DNA of 64,000 bases from Lycium barbarum. Lineage: Eukaryota > Streptophyta > Magnoliopsida > Solanales > Solanaceae. The translations under genes and the position numbers were made by a program. This document shows positions 1 to 10,930 of the stretch, in pieces (the stretch's first letter is position 1; each line of letters starts with the position of its first letter). The notes below the pieces were generated by a model, which saw only the letters and a list, made by a program, of their open reading frames with translations, had not been told where the DNA came from and ran no database searches. The stretch is taken from positions 50,644,282 through 50,708,281 of the forward strand of contig NC_083339.1 of NCBI RefSeq assembly GCF_019175385.1. The letters run 5' to 3'.

Positions 1-535
1 CAAACCTTTGATTTTTCTATTCTTCACTAAATGAATGTTAAGAAAATAATAAGAGGATTTGTATGTTTTTGTGACTGTTTGGATTCACTTGTATACATTT
101 TATCATTTTTAGATCTTGCGAAGCACTTGAAAAGTAATAATCATTCATTTAATTTGCTTTGTGGATCCTGAAATTGTTAAGTGTGGATTGAAGCCTCTAA
201 AACTAAGAATTTGTTAAAATAGGAACTTGATGAATCTGTAACTTGTCTTGATGTTTTTAAGGATAGCTTGAGTCCTGTTTGGTTTTGGTATGTATGTTAA
301 TAACCAGTTTTGGAGATTTTCTATGGGAAATAAAGTAATAAGGAAGGGAAGAAGTTGTTTTCCTTGTTTAAAAACTTAGGAGATAGAAGGCTTAGCTAGT
401 GTCTAGAGGTAGTGGTATGCTGTTTATGACCCTGCTATGATCTAACCCTCTCCTTCCAAATTGCTATTTGTTTAGGCTACTATATGCTCTGTTGAGTTTG
501 CCTTGGTCAAAACTCTGAGTGTCCTTATCTGTTAG
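1..535 (-). repeat. R0: left part of an old Ogre/Tat-like LTR
   Basis: AT-rich stretch with no coding potential. It ends in GTTAG at the left edge of E1, and the same sequence resumes with GTTAG at 44184, so it forms one unit with 44184-47333. Assignment to a long Ogre/Tat-type LTR rests on the right-hand part, which has the features I recognise. The left end lies outside the window. Confidence 0.4.
531..535. repeat. E1 target-site duplication GTTAG (partner 44184-44188)
   Basis: GTTAG directly precedes the TGTCACGACC start of the left E1 LTR and directly follows the GTTACA end of the right LTR at 44183. A perfect 5-bp duplication is what Ty3/gypsy integrase makes. It proves that 536-44183 is a single insertion despite the 34 kb nested inside it. 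Confidence 0.95.
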
Positions 536-669
536 TGTCACGACCTATTTTGCCTAAGCTGTGCGAGCACTTACCTTCCCACCTCGGTAAGCGAACCCTC
601 AGCCCAACAGTGAATAAATGCATAAAGAATGAAATTAGGCAACGGAATAAAATAAATACAAAAGTCTCA

Positions 670-671
<2 letters not shown>

Positions 672-729
<58 letters not shown>
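672..729. repeat. (TA)n microsatellite in E1 3' LTR
   Basis: About 58 bp of pure TA repeat. The other LTR of the same element has only about 26 bp at the same position (7316-7341), so the tract changed length after insertion. Confidence 0.95.
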
Positions 730-737
<8 letters not shown>

Positions 738-992
738 ATAAGTCGTAGAATAGTGCGGAATAATAATAACACCCCCAGGGTCTAGTCTGAATAATACTAG
801 AGCATCTAAATAGGGGACTAATACAAGTATAGAATACTAAAACATAAGTGTCTATGTCTCTGATTAGAATAGGACATAAAGATAGAGAAGGCTTCAAGGC
901 AGCGAACTGCCATGCTCACCCTGGAGACTCGAAGATAATGCTAAAGCGACTGTCAGTGACGCATCACAGAAGTGGATCCAACCTGGTACTCT

Positions 993-1010
993 GCATTCAT
1001 AAAGGAATGC
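993..1010 (-). other. LTR stem-loop (GCATTC / GAATGC)
   Basis: GCATTC, a 6-nt loop, then GAATGC; the next outer pair also matches. The copy in the other LTR is at 7566-7583 with the same stem and a changed loop. Other LTR families have a stem of different sequence at the same place, beside a GTACTG motif (see findings). Confidence 0.7.
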
Positions 1011-1693
1011 AACAAGTGCAGGACAGTACAAAACAATTGTACTGGTAGGCATCATCGGCCGAGTAAGCATAGCTAACACAACTCAGATGATAAAGCAGAT
1101 AAACCAACAAGTATAAGTCAATGTAATCAATCCAAGTATCCGTTATCTCCTATGTAAAACATCTAATCCCAAATGTGCCAGGTCTGAATACATCCAATCA
1201 AAATTCATTATCACCATACAACACCAAACATCTCAAATTAAGTCATAATGCAATGCAATGCCATGAAAATGTTGTGTACACATGTATTCCGAACGGAAAT
1301 ATCGACATCTCGATAGCATAACCCAATGTGACTCGCAAAATCTAAGTGCCATCGATCCTGGATCTTTGCCAAACAGATAGATGGGACCCTGAATCTTTGC
1401 CCACGGGGGGTTCTCACCAGCACCACCCTGTGGGACCCGCGAAGTCCATGCACTATCAATGATTTCGGAACTAACATCAGATATCGGCCATGCAATCAAC
1501 AATTTCGGGATGAACATCGGCCATCGGCCATCTCATGTCACTCAAGTAAAAGAGTTTTTATCAAGTATCAATTTCACTCAATCAACAATTCCAAGATGAA
1601 CCTCAGATATCAGCCATGCAATAGTGTATCATGAAAATGAGAGCGCATGCAATGCATGGATCAACATCGATAATCATGCTCAATATCACAAGC

Positions 1694-1850
1694 ACCAACA
1701 ATGGGTACGCCAAAAATATATTTAAATCACAAATACCAATAGTGGGTATGCCAATAATATAACCGAATCACAAATACCAACAGTGGGTACGCCAACAAGA
1801 TGTTCGAATCACAATACCAACAGTGGGTATGCCAACTATATTGAAATCAA
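1694..1850. repeat. 41-bp minisatellite, about 4 copies, in E1 LTR
   Basis: Units start ACCAACAATGGGTACGCCAA and recur at 1694, 1735, 1776 and 1816. The homologous array in the 5' LTR is at 42479-42632. It is specific to this LTR family. Confidence 0.9.
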
Positions 1851-2716
1851 GATGATAAAATATAATCTAATATCTATCAACAACTCATGGTATCAAGCCG
1901 GCACAATAGAACAATCAAATCACAACACAACGGGGTGGCTAGCCCCAACACAGAACAAGGCCCAACCTAAGTTAATATCCATCCCAACTTCATACCCGAA
2001 AGTTTACATGCTATCTCCGACAATATAATCTAAATATGAGCTTCGCTATACGAAGTCTCACCAAGGGTAAGCCATAACCTACCTGGATGGCCTCACCGCA
2101 ACACCAACAACTCACTCATTTGCCTTGCCTTTCCGCTGAACCTCATAACCAAAGTAGTCTAAGCATAATTGAATTCTAGATTAGAAATCATGAAGAATGG
2201 TACTAATATTGCTACTATTCAAATTAGGTCAATTCTAGCCCTAGAAATTGGGGAAACGGGCTCACAAGGGAAAAACGAGGAAATTCGGAAGCAAACTATC
2301 AAATTAAGCACTAGGTGATCATAACCCAACCACTAATTGCTGATTTAACTCAAGGATTAACCTAATTTCTAATTTCAAGCAAAACCCCCAATTTGGGTAT
2401 AAACCTTAACTCTTTGATTTCGAAATTCAACACTAGAAATGGAAGATATATGATTAACAAGCTTAGATTCATCAAAATCTAACATAAACATCATCAATTT
2501 CAACATTAATGAGCCTAAGGAAAAGTTCATCAAAACCCTCTTTCAACTTCCATTACTAAGGGGTTGTTAAAGGGAGGGGGGAATATAAGATAATAATGAT
2601 TAAAGGAAGTGTAAAGGAACAAGTAAGATTTACCTCCAAGAATATCTTCAAAATATCTCCAAGAACTGTTTCCTAAGGCTCAAATTTTGAGATGGGAAAT
2701 AATGAGGGTCTAAAGG

Positions 2717-2727
2717 CTTATTTAAAT
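2717..2727 (-). promoter_or_regulatory. Putative LTR core promoter (TATA-like) of E1 family
   Basis: Minus strand reads ATTTAAATAAG, about 90 bp upstream of a GGAG|GTAAAT donor-like site at 2632-2634. The copy in the 5' LTR is near 43501-43511, with the donor at 43418. Position in the LTR matches the TATA boxes of the other families. Motif-based only. Confidence 0.5.
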
Positions 2728-3397
2728 CACACTTAATGAAATAACAAGCCCGTTACTGTCATTGCAGTAAAGGGGCCGCTACAACGCCTATCAGGCCATC
2801 ATAGCGGTCTAGCCAATATACACATAGCCGCCCCAACGGCCAAGACATCACAACAGCGGGTGCCGCCGGGGACGGCACTGGTGCCGCCATATCGGGCACC
2901 AGGTTCCAGAGTTTCTCCAATTTTTCTAAGTCTCAGTTGAAATACCGAGCCATTCCCGAGGCTATCTGCTCACAAACCACATACACAGACCCACACAAAA
3001 ATATGGTACGAACGCGCTCGTGGCCTCGAAATTCCCAACGGAGGTCTCGTTGAGCGAGTCAACCTCTGATGCCTTAATTCTAATTTCCCAACCCAAGTCC
3101 CAAAATACTTTCGAGTGCATTGGGTACCGAACCGAATACACACAAGTTCTAAACGACCATCCGAACCTCTCGGAATCGATGAAATTTCGAAAAAGGTCTG
3201 TTTACCCAAAAGTCAACTTTAGGTCAACCATTTTTCACTTTAAGCCTATATTTCACAAAAGTTTCCCGAATCCGGTCTAGACGCCTTGAGAAGCATGCCA
3301 TCGGTCCCCTCGGGTCAAAATTGAGCTAATCAATGCTCGAGAAAGGGTGAAAATGCCGAAAAGACTGTAATGACTAAACGGGTCGTTACATCAAATA

Positions 3398-4159
3398 TTA
3401 ATTTAACCATCGCTCATCTTCAAGTAAAGAAAAGAAAGAAAGAAGGGAAATACCTGAGGCAGTAAACAACTGAGGATATTGGCTACGCATGTTGGACTCG
3501 ATCTCCCAGGTAGCCTCCTCAACAGGACGGTTCTTCCATTGCCCCATCACCGAAACAATCTCTTTCGACCTCAACTTTCGAACCTGCCTATCCAAGATCA
3601 CGATAGGCTCCTCCTCATAAGTCAAATTTTCATCAAGCAATATAGAATCCCAACGGACAATGTAGGTACCGTTGGCATGGTACTTCTTCAGCATCGAAAC
3701 AAGAAAAATCGGATGAACTCCCGCCAAGCCTGGCGGCAATGCCAACTCATAAGCTACATCACCTATACAGTCCATAATCTCAAACGGACCAATATACCTG
3801 GGGCTCAACTTGCCCTCTTACCAAACCTCATAACACCCTTCATAGGTGAAACCTTCAATAGAACCTGGTCACCAATAGCAAACTTCAAATCCCGGACCTT
3901 TCGGTGTGTATACATCTTTTGCCGACTCTGAGCTGCCAAAAGCTTGGCCTGAATAACTCTCACTTTATTAAGGGACTCTCTCAATAGATTCGTGCTCCAA
4001 GGCCAAGCCTCGAATCCATCAAACTAACCAATTGGATATCTACATCTCCTACCATATAAGGCCTCAAAAGGCGTCATGCCAATAATTGAATGATAACTGT
4101 TATGTACGCAAACTCTACCAATGGTAAATGTTGATCCCAATGACCACTAAAATCAATAA
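3398..4159 (-). pseudogene. E1 integrase C-terminus with GPF motif and chromodomain (broken)
   Basis: C-terminal part of a chromovirus integrase. An open stretch at 3398-3808 carries the GPY/F motif as IGPFEI, the linker [12 protein letters not shown], and a chromodomain-like tail ([12 protein letters not shown]... [12 protein letters not shown]). In this family the chromodomain directs integration to heterochromatin. Upstream, 3809-4159 is homologous to the rest of the integrase tail (compare 51248-52051) but frames change. The frame closes at TAA (3398-3400), just short of the LTR, whereas the related T1 frame runs into the LTR. Confidence 0.8.
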
Positions 4160-4989
4160 CACACGCTCTCAACATATCCTCGAGCACCTGAATGGTCTGC
4201 TCGGACTGGCCATCGATCTGGGATGAAAAGTTATACTAAGATCCAATCGGGTATCCAAGTCCACATGAAACGCCCTCCAGAATGGGGAAGTGAAAATCGT
4301 ACCCCAATCAGATACAAAAGAAATAGGAACCTCATACAATTTCACAATATCCCGAATGTACATTTTGGCTAACTTCTCCGCGGTATAGGAAACCTGAACT
4401 GGAACAAAGGGAGCGGACTTAGTCAACCGATCAACTATCACCCAAATAGAATCAAACTTGCGAAGGGTTTTCGGAAGACCCGTGACAAAATTCATGGTAA
4501 TCCTCTCCTACTTCCACTCGGGAATAGGCATCATCTGAAGCACCCCACCGGGTCACTGGTGCTCATACTTTACCTGCTGACAATTTCCACTATGTTTCTT
4601 CATTCGATGCCACCAATTGTGCTGTCTCAAGTCATGGTATATCTTAGTCGCCCCCCAATGAATGGAATAGCGAGAAATATGGGCCTCAAATAAGATCAAC
4701 GGAATCATATCACCAATACGAGGAACGCACACGTGTCCTCTAATCCTCATAATGCCCTCAGGATCAATCACAGCCTCTTTGGTCTCACCTTTCAAAATTC
4801 TATCTCGAAGTTTTCTCAACTGAGCATCCTTAAACTGATGAGTCGTGATCCGATCCAAAAAGACGACCTTGCCTTTATACAAGCCAAAATCCTGCCGGGG
4901 GCTGAAATATCAAGACGGATGAAACTGTTGGCCAGAGTCTGAACCTCTATGGCCAACAGATGCTCGAAAACAATCAATCGAGCTAAACT
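4160..4989 (-). pseudogene. E1 integrase zinc finger and catalytic core (broken)
   Basis: Integrase N-terminus and core in at least three pieces. The HHCC region survives partly: HISRYSIHWGATKIYHDL, then a spacer, but the CPNC pair reads as SGNC. The core motif normally MDFVTGL reads MNFVTGL (codon 4490-4492), so the first catalytic Asp is replaced by Asn, consistent with a G-to-A change. The second Asp remains in SDWGTIFTS, with the following Arg changed to Trp. The frame is lost after FHPRS. No integrase activity is expected. Confidence 0.85.
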
Positions 4990-5533
4990 CCCCATACTCA
5001 CTGCCTTGCGACTCAAGGCATCAGCCACCACATTGGCTTTTCCGGAATGATATAGAATAGAGATATCATAGTCAATCAAGAGCTCCATCCCTCGGCGCTA
5101 CCTAGAATTAAGATCTCTCTGGGTAAAGAAATGCTGAATACTGTGGTGATCAGTGAAAACCTCACAATGAACACTGTACAGATAATGCCTCAAAATATTC
5201 AAAGCGAAGAACACAGTCAACGACTCCAAATCATGGGTAGGGTAATTCTTCTCATGAACCTTGAACTGACGGGAAGCATAAGCTATCACTCTACCGTCCT
5301 ACATCAACACAGCACCCAAGCCCACACGGGAGGCATCACAATAGACAGCGAAATCCTTACCATCCATGGGAAATGCTAAGATCGGGGCTGTAGTCAAAAC
5401 GAGCTTGAGCTTTTGAAAGGTCTCCTCACAATCATCCGTCCACTGGAAAGGATCATCCTTCTGAGACAATCTGGTTAAAGATAAAGCAATCACCGCAAAA
5501 CCCCCTTCACAAAGCGACGGTAACAGCTGGCCT
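4990..5533 (-). pseudogene. E1 RNase H domain (broken)
   Basis: RNase H of the gypsy polyprotein: YCDASRVGLGAVLM (catalytic Asp), VIAYASRQ, the LE motif within [14 protein letters not shown], and the domain end ADALSRK. Open pieces lie at 5299-5493, 5098-5289 and 4816-5088 and are separated by stops. Its N-terminal edge adjoins the deletion that removed the RT active site near 5533. Confidence 0.85.
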
Positions 5534-6229
5534 AAAGACTATCACAAAGGAATCGAGGAATGGCCTAAAGATTCCATTCATCAAAGTCATAAATATAGTC
5601 GGGGCATTTGTAAGCCCAAAAGACATTACTAGAAACTCATAGTGGTCATATCTCGTCTGAAATGCTGTCTTTGGAATATCCTCCGCCCTGATCTTCAACT
5701 GGTGATAGCCGGAATGCAAATCTATCTTCAAAAATACCGAAGCACCCTGGAGCTGGTCAAATAGATCATCAATACGAGGCATAAGACATTTGTTCCGAAT
5801 AGTGACCTTGTTCAGCTGGTGATAATCAATACATATCGTCATGGTCCCCTCTTTCTTCTTCATGAAAAACACAGGAGCACCCCAAGGGGAGATGCTCGGT
5901 CTAATAAGCCCCTTGCTCAACAAATCCTGTAACTGCTCCTTAAGCTCTCTCAACTCAGCAAATGCCATTCAATATGACAGAATAGAAATAGGACGAGTGC
6001 CCGGATCTAAGTCGATACAAAAATCAATGTCGCGATCGATTGGCATACTCGGCAGATCCGATAGAAACACCTCCGTGAACTCGCTCATAATAGGGATAGA
6101 CTCAAGGGGTGGAGATGCAATAGTCGTATCACGAACATGAGCCAAATAAGATAAACAACGCTTACTTACTAATTTCTTCGCCCAAAGAAACAAAATGATC
6201 TTCTTCGGAGCGGGACTAGGAGTACCCCT
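5534..6229 (-). pseudogene. E1 reverse transcriptase, active site deleted
   Basis: RT N-terminal two thirds: [54 protein letters not shown] and [13 protein letters not shown]. The frame reaches DSFVIVF, where IDD should follow, then jumps to sequence from the connection region (YRRFVKG). About 100 residues including the catalytic FIDD motif are missing, so this RT cannot polymerise. A stop also separates it from the linker that contains FTEVFLSDLPSMPIDRDI. Confidence 0.9.
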
Positions 6230-6599
6230 CCGCTAAAGCCTAGGAATGCCTGGCATGGCTAAGGTGACTATTTTGGCGTGACAATCCAAGATCGCTTGAT
6301 AGGGAGAAAGCCAGGACATGCCCAATATAACATCAAAGCCCACCATATCTAGGATCATCAAATCTACCCAAGTGTCATACCCCATAAAAGTAACCAAGCA
6401 AGATAAGTAAACTCAATCAACAATCACAGAATTTCCGACCGGAGTAGACACGTGAACAAGTATATCTATGCTATAACGGGGAAAATCCCAACCAATGGCA
6501 TGAAATGCAAATACATATGAATAGGTGGATTCAGGATCAAATAACACAGACGCTGCTCTATGACGGATAGGACTAGTACCTGCTGTCGCTGCACCAAGG
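6230..6599 (-). pseudogene. E1 protease (retropepsin-like) remnant
   Basis: Translation of the minus strand gives SVLFDPESTYSYV, then TPVGNSVIVD, then MVGFDVILGMSWL and ILDCHAKIV: the aspartic protease of plant gypsy elements. The residue after the catalytic Asp-Pro is Glu where E3 has Gly (DPGST). At least two in-frame stops lie inside. The gag zinc knuckle that should precede it is absent. Confidence 0.75.
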
Positions 6600-7168
6600 A
6601 TCTCTACCTAAGGTCTAGCTGCTCTAGCCCTTGCGGCCTCAACTCTCGCTGCACAATCAACAATGGCCTGGAATGAAGCGCCCTCGGCCTTAAGCTGGAT
6701 ATAGGGCAGCTGGAGGGGACCATCCAGCCCACTAATAAACCACTGGATCCTGCCGGCCTCCGTCGAAATTAAGGGGTAGGAGTAGTGGGCTAGGTAGGAG
6801 AAGGATAGTGCATAGGTAGTAACTGGCATGCCCTCCTGACGGAGATCGGGGAACGGACCTCGACGCTTGTCCCTCCGCGAACGAGGCACATACCTTTCCA
6901 GAAACTCCCCATAGAACTACTCCCAAGTAAGTGGACACACACCCGTTAGTCTGCTAGGAAGGTAGTCTCTCCACCATGCCCTCGCGCCACCGCAAAATTG
7001 ATGGGTAACATAGACGACTCTTATAGTATCAGTAATCCCTGTCGTGTGAAGTAGCTCGTGCGTAATCACGATAAACTCGTAGGCATCCTCGCCTAGTGCG
7101 CCAGTAAAAATCGGTGGAGCCAACCTCATGTACATCCTCCATGCAGGCGTGTCGCGAATCCTCACCAT
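6600..7168 (-). pseudogene. E1 gag remnant
   Basis: Starts MVRIRDTPAWR at ATG 7166-7168, directly abutting the PBS. Retains the capsid core (APPIFTGALGEDAYEFI, then the AWWRDYLPSR block and PLTWE), a stop, then FLERYVPRSRRDKRRG and GMPVTTYALSF. Compared with T1 (gag start at 48625), most of the long N-terminal region is deleted, and so is the C-terminal zinc knuckle. It cannot make a functional capsid/nucleocapsid. Confidence 0.85.
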
Positions 7169-7178
7169 CTGATACCAA
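7169..7178 (-). other. E1 primer binding site (tRNA-iMet type)
   Basis: Minus strand TTGGTATCAG, 2 nt inside the 5' LTR. Plant gypsy elements primed by initiator tRNA-Met have TGGTATCAGAGC; here the match stops because the next bases are already the gag start ATGGTGAG. The leader between PBS and gag is deleted. Confidence 0.8.
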
Positions 7179-7180
7179 CT

Positions 7181-7998
7181 TGTCACGACCTATTTTTCCT
7201 AAGCCATGCGGGCACTTACCTTTCCACCTTGGTAAGCGAACCCTCAACCAAACAATAAATAAATGCATGAAGAATGAAATTAAGAAGCGGAATAGAATAG
7301 ATGTGTAAGTCTCACTATATATATATATATATATATATATAGCACCACCAGGGTCTAGTCTAAATAATACAAGAGCATCTAAATAGGGGAATAATACAAG
7401 TATAGAATACTAAAACATAAGTGTCTATGTCTCTGATTAGAATAGGACATAAAGATAGAGAAGTCTTCAAGGCAGTGAACGACCATGCTCACCCTGAAGA
7501 CTCAAAGATAATGCTGAAACGACTGTCAGTTACGCGTCAAAGAAGTGGAACCAACATGGTACTCCGCATTCATAATGGAATGCAGCAAGTGCAGGTCAGT
7601 ACAAAACAACGGTACTTGTAGGCATCATCGGCCGACTAAGCATAGCTAATAAAACTCAGATGATAAAGCAGATAAATCAACAAGTATAAGTTAATGTAAT
7701 CAATCCAAGCATCCATCATCTCCTATGTAAAACATCTAATCCCAAATGTGCCAAGTCTGAATACATCCAATCCAAATCCAATATGACAATACAACACCAA
7801 ACATCTCAAATCAAGTCATATTGCAATGCAATGCAATAGTGTATGAATGCAATGCAATGCCATGCAAATGTTGTGTACACATGTACTCCGAACAGAAATA
7901 TCGATATCTCGGTAGCACAATCCAGTGTAACTCGCGAAGTCTAAGTGCCACCCGTCCCGGATCTTTGCCCAACAGATAGAGGGAAGCCCGGATCTTTG
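7181..7998 (-). repeat. E1 5' LTR, part next to the PBS (split by E2)
   Basis: TGTCACGACC start, homologous to 536-1399. Interrupted after GATCTTTG by E2; the rest of this LTR is at 42182-44183. It contains a short (TA)n at 7316-7341 and the LTR stem-loop at 7566-7583. Confidence 0.92.
7994..7998. repeat. E2 target-site duplication CTTTG (partner CTTTC, 42182-42186)
   Basis: Five bases before E2 and five after it differ at one position. The uninterrupted E1 LTR reads GATCTTTGCCCACG at 1393-1406, confirming the insertion point; the right copy has lost one G-side base. Confidence 0.85.
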
Positions 7999-8299
7999 TG
8001 TCACGACCCGACTAGGGGCCGTGACGGGTACCAAGGGCTAACCACCGAGCACCAGTCATTTCCTTACTCATCATAATCATTATAAACTTATTTCCCATTT
8101 ATATACTCATAATCATAAGACAACCATTTTTCATTTGAAAACATAATTAATTTTATATACGTAAGGCTTTCGGCTATCAAAATAATATATATACACAATC
8201 TTAGCATCGTGAGACCATACTACCCACACATGCGTATCTACGAGCCTCTACTAGAGTACTAGACATATGGACGGGACAAGACCCCGTCGTGCCCAAAAT

Positions 8300-8301
8300 A
8301 C

Positions 8302-8358
<57 letters not shown>
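8300..8358. repeat. (TA)n(CA)n microsatellite
   Basis: TA repeat running into CA repeat. The homologous place in the 5' LTR (about 39770-39791) has only a short remnant and lacks roughly 80 bp of flanking LTR sequence, a deletion after insertion. Confidence 0.93.
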
Positions 8359-8472
8359 AAAGAATAAACCAAGTAGCACCTCCGAAACAATGGAGTGCTC
8401 TAAAATCAGCTGACAGCTCCTACGAGTCTGGGTCAAGCTCACCTCCCTATCTACCTGTGGGCATGAACATAG

Positions 8473-8491
8473 CGTCCAAAGAAAACGGACG
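8473..8491 (-). other. LTR stem-loop (CGTCC / GGACG)
   Basis: Plus strand CGTCC, a 9-nt A-rich loop, then GGACG, followed by TCAGTA. The partner LTR has it at 39907-39925 with only a loop change. It is homologous in position to the CCCCC/GGGGG stem of E3-E6. Confidence 0.7.
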
Positions 8492-8711
8492 TCAGTATGA
8501 ATATTGTACTGAGTATGTAAGGCAAGAATGGAATGAACATAATGGAAGGATCATAAGCCATAGGAGGAAAATATAACCTGCATGAGTTTCATAGGTGAAT
8601 ACATTTCATACATATATCGTATATTTATATAATCATAGTACATGTGTCATCATAGCGCATATATCATCGCATCATTATCCTTATCGTTAACCCGCGTCCG
8701 GGTAACCATCA

Positions 8712-8873
8712 TATGCCGCCCACTAGTGGTGATCATGTCTGGCCTTCTAGGCACGGTGTATACATAGCAGCCCGTCTTAATGGTGACATGCCCGGTCATT
8801 TAGGCACGGTGTAATCATAAGCAACCCGCATTAGCAGTGACATGTCCGGCCATCTAGGCACGGTGTAATCATA
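8712..8873. repeat. About 60-bp minisatellite, 3 copies, in E2 LTR
   Basis: Each unit ends in TAGGCACGGTGTA with the stem-like text GCCCGNNTTA...GACATG before it. The 5' LTR copy is at about 40145-40305. Specific to the E2 family. Confidence 0.85.
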
Positions 8874-10144
8874 TCATCATATACCCATCGTAACTCAAAC
8901 TTTTCATACGTAGCATAGGTAGGTTATAAACTTACCTTATTGATCATCTCTTAGACATATCATGACTTAGCATCATTATACATTTATCATTAAGAACATA
9001 CACTAGAATTTGGAGGCAACTATGGCTATGTCGGGGTGACATAAGTTCGTGAACCCCCGATTATATTGTGGAGTAATCATCAACATCATATATCACCTTG
9101 AAGGAACTAACAATTTAAGGTGAGTGTACGCAAAGAGAAGCATCGATGAAAACATACTTAGAATTATTAGCTTCATGGACATCTTATAATACACTAGGAT
9201 TCCTTATACTTATATTCATCATCATCATTATCATGCTCGTATCGTATTTCCTTTCTTAATCATGTGCGTATGCAGCTTTGTATATTCATGGACTCAAAGT
9301 CCCATCGTGTAGGATGATCATGGAGAATTAAGTAGATTCATGCCTTAGAAGGAAAGGATTAGCCTTAGATACCTTTTTCGTTTAACTAATCTATCGCTTG
9401 CTTATTCTCCTTCAATGCTCACGTTTCTACCTTCAAGAGAATTCGCAACCTTCAAGAGAATTCGCATTAACATTAGCTAATCGATTACTTAAACATGCCT
9501 ACGAAAGCTAAAGAAAATTGGGCAGCATTTCCTTTGTTTATAAAACTTTTCTCATATTCTATATCAACTCTCAAACATTCATAACAGAATTCACAATATA
9601 ATAGACAATAATCATCATTCATCTACATTATCCGCATTTCACAATTCCTCTTCAGTTTCTCCATAATTGTGGTTATAGCTCACTATCGTGTTTTCCCATA
9701 TATAATACTTATTCTATGGTCTAAATGTCATTCACAACATAGTTACAACCACAACATACCAATATTCATAATTCAATCCAAACCTTCATCCAACAATGTC
9801 ACTATTCCCACATTTATAACCCACTTTCTATATCATTCTACAATCCATGTGTTTTTAACTTTAAACACCTTAAACAACATGGAAATACCATAAATCTTAA
9901 CTTAGATGGTGTAATAATAAGCTTTGGGTGGCAATAATTCACTTGAGCAAAACCCTAGTTTCACTTTCCATGGAATTTTCTTGACTTGGATGGACTTTGA
10001 TGTGTTTCTCACACTTAGTTTTGTTGATTTTATGAAGTTGATCATCAATTTCTCATGAATTCGTGTATATTGAGTGTGTGGAAGGTTCTAGAGGATTCTT
10101 GAGTTGTGTAGAAGAAGAATGAAATGAAATTGATGTGTTGAAGT

Positions 10145-10152
10145 CCTTATAT
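10145..10152 (-). promoter_or_regulatory. Putative E2 LTR TATA box
   Basis: Minus strand ATATAAGG, about 30 bp downstream (sense) of the palindrome cluster. Same motif in the 5' LTR at 41562-41569, about 250 bp upstream of AAG|GTAAGATT (GT at 41316-41317). Confidence 0.6.
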
Positions 10153-10182
10153 CAACTTTTAAAAACTGTCCCGACGAGATTC

Positions 10183-10386
10183 TACGGACACTTATACGGT
10201 CCATATAAGTGACCGTGAAACTGCTCCAGTAACCATCCCCTTCAGTTTCAATTTGACGACACATTATACGGTCCGTATAAGTGACCGTGAAATCACCCCC
10301 TCAACAACTTCATTTGGTGACCATTATACGACAGGTTATACAAACCGTATAATATTATACGGACCGTATAATCGGTCGTATAATCT
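10183..10386. repeat. Palindrome cluster TTATACGG-N-CCGTATAA upstream of TATA
   Basis: At least four near-perfect palindromes: 10191-10209, 10264-10280 (TTATACGGTCCGTATAA), one around 10335-10352, and 10355-10371 (TTATACGGACCGTATAA). The homologous cluster in the 5' LTR (about 41600-41840) is two units of 19 bp longer. Its position just upstream of the TATA box suggests a U3 enhancer or a protein-binding array. Confidence 0.85.
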
Positions 10387-10725
10387 GCCTCTTCTCTGAT
10401 TTTGGTTCTCGTCACTTCGTTTGACCTCAAATCCTTGTGAAGCCTTCTTGATACTTGTTCAACACCTCGTTAACAATATAAGGGGTATTATAAATCTTCT
10501 CCAAAACATTACTAAGCCATCATTAATTAGATATTCATAAATTATGTCCGGTACGCAACATATATCTTTCTTTCCTTATCAACTTTCATCTCCTATCTCA
10601 AATGTCTCTGAAATCTTAATTAGGGTCATCAAACGTCACTCCTTTCTTATTAAAATATCGTATACTCATATTCTTCGTTAGTCTATTCATTGTACGTTAA
10701 CGGAATTTTTTTCCAAGGTGTACCA

Positions 10726-10762
10726 TTCTTCCCCCCTTTTGGAACATTCGTCCTCGAATGTC
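10726..10762 (-). other. E2 polypurine tract and adjacent hairpin
   Basis: Minus strand AAAAGGGGGGAAGAA abuts the 3' LTR: the plus-strand priming PPT. Just upstream (sense) is the hairpin AACATTCG / CGAATGT with a 4-nt loop (10743-10762; the outermost pair is lost here). Confidence 0.85.
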
Positions 10763-10930
10763 ACTCACCTGGGAATTCTACGAAAATTTTGCCAGCGTTT
10801 CCCCTGTAATATGGCACTACCATCCTGTCACAACAACCCATAATAACATTGCCTCACAGGGCCACAACACAATAAAACTATAAATTGGCCACACACGACC
10901 AAAAGCATGAAAAATAAGCATACATACCTC
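10763..10930 (-). other. E2 3' non-coding segment
   Basis: Between the pol stop and the PPT hairpin. It contains CCTCACAGGGCCA, also present in the E4 and E5 internal domains (about 34105 and 61737), which supports common descent. No coding evidence. Confidence 0.6.

Larger units (their letters stand above)
536..3390 (-). repeat. E1 3' LTR (2855 bp)
   Basis: Begins TGTCACGACC and ends GTTACA, and matches 7181-7998 plus 42182-44183. In sense orientation it holds a GC-rich palindromic island (2745-2890), a TATA-like box (2717-2727), a donor-like GGAG|GTAAAT (2632-2634), a 41-bp minisatellite (1694-1850), a stem-loop (993-1010) and a (TA)n tract. No credible coding sequence is present. Confidence 0.92.
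7999..10725 (-). repeat. E2 3' LTR (2727 bp)
   Basis: TGTCACGACCCGAC start; the end reads GTGTACCA where the partner has GTGTAACA. Contains a (TA)n(CA)n tract, a roughly 60-bp minisatellite, a stem-loop CGTCC/GGACG (8473-8491), the 15-mer block at 9520, a TATA box, and a palindrome cluster. The donor-like site near 9900 is mutated to AAG|TTAAGA, while the 5' LTR keeps AAG|GTAAGA. Confidence 0.92.

Noticed and set aside
535..741. ORFs rich in YIYIYI (also 667-897, 8251-8576, 37553-37844)
   Set aside because: Translations of (TA)n microsatellites on both strands; no conservation beyond the repeat.
3479..3931. Longer plus-strand ORFs over pol regions (also 16459-16779, 25848-26303)
   Set aside because: Antisense shadows of the integrase, RT and gag frames on the minus strand.
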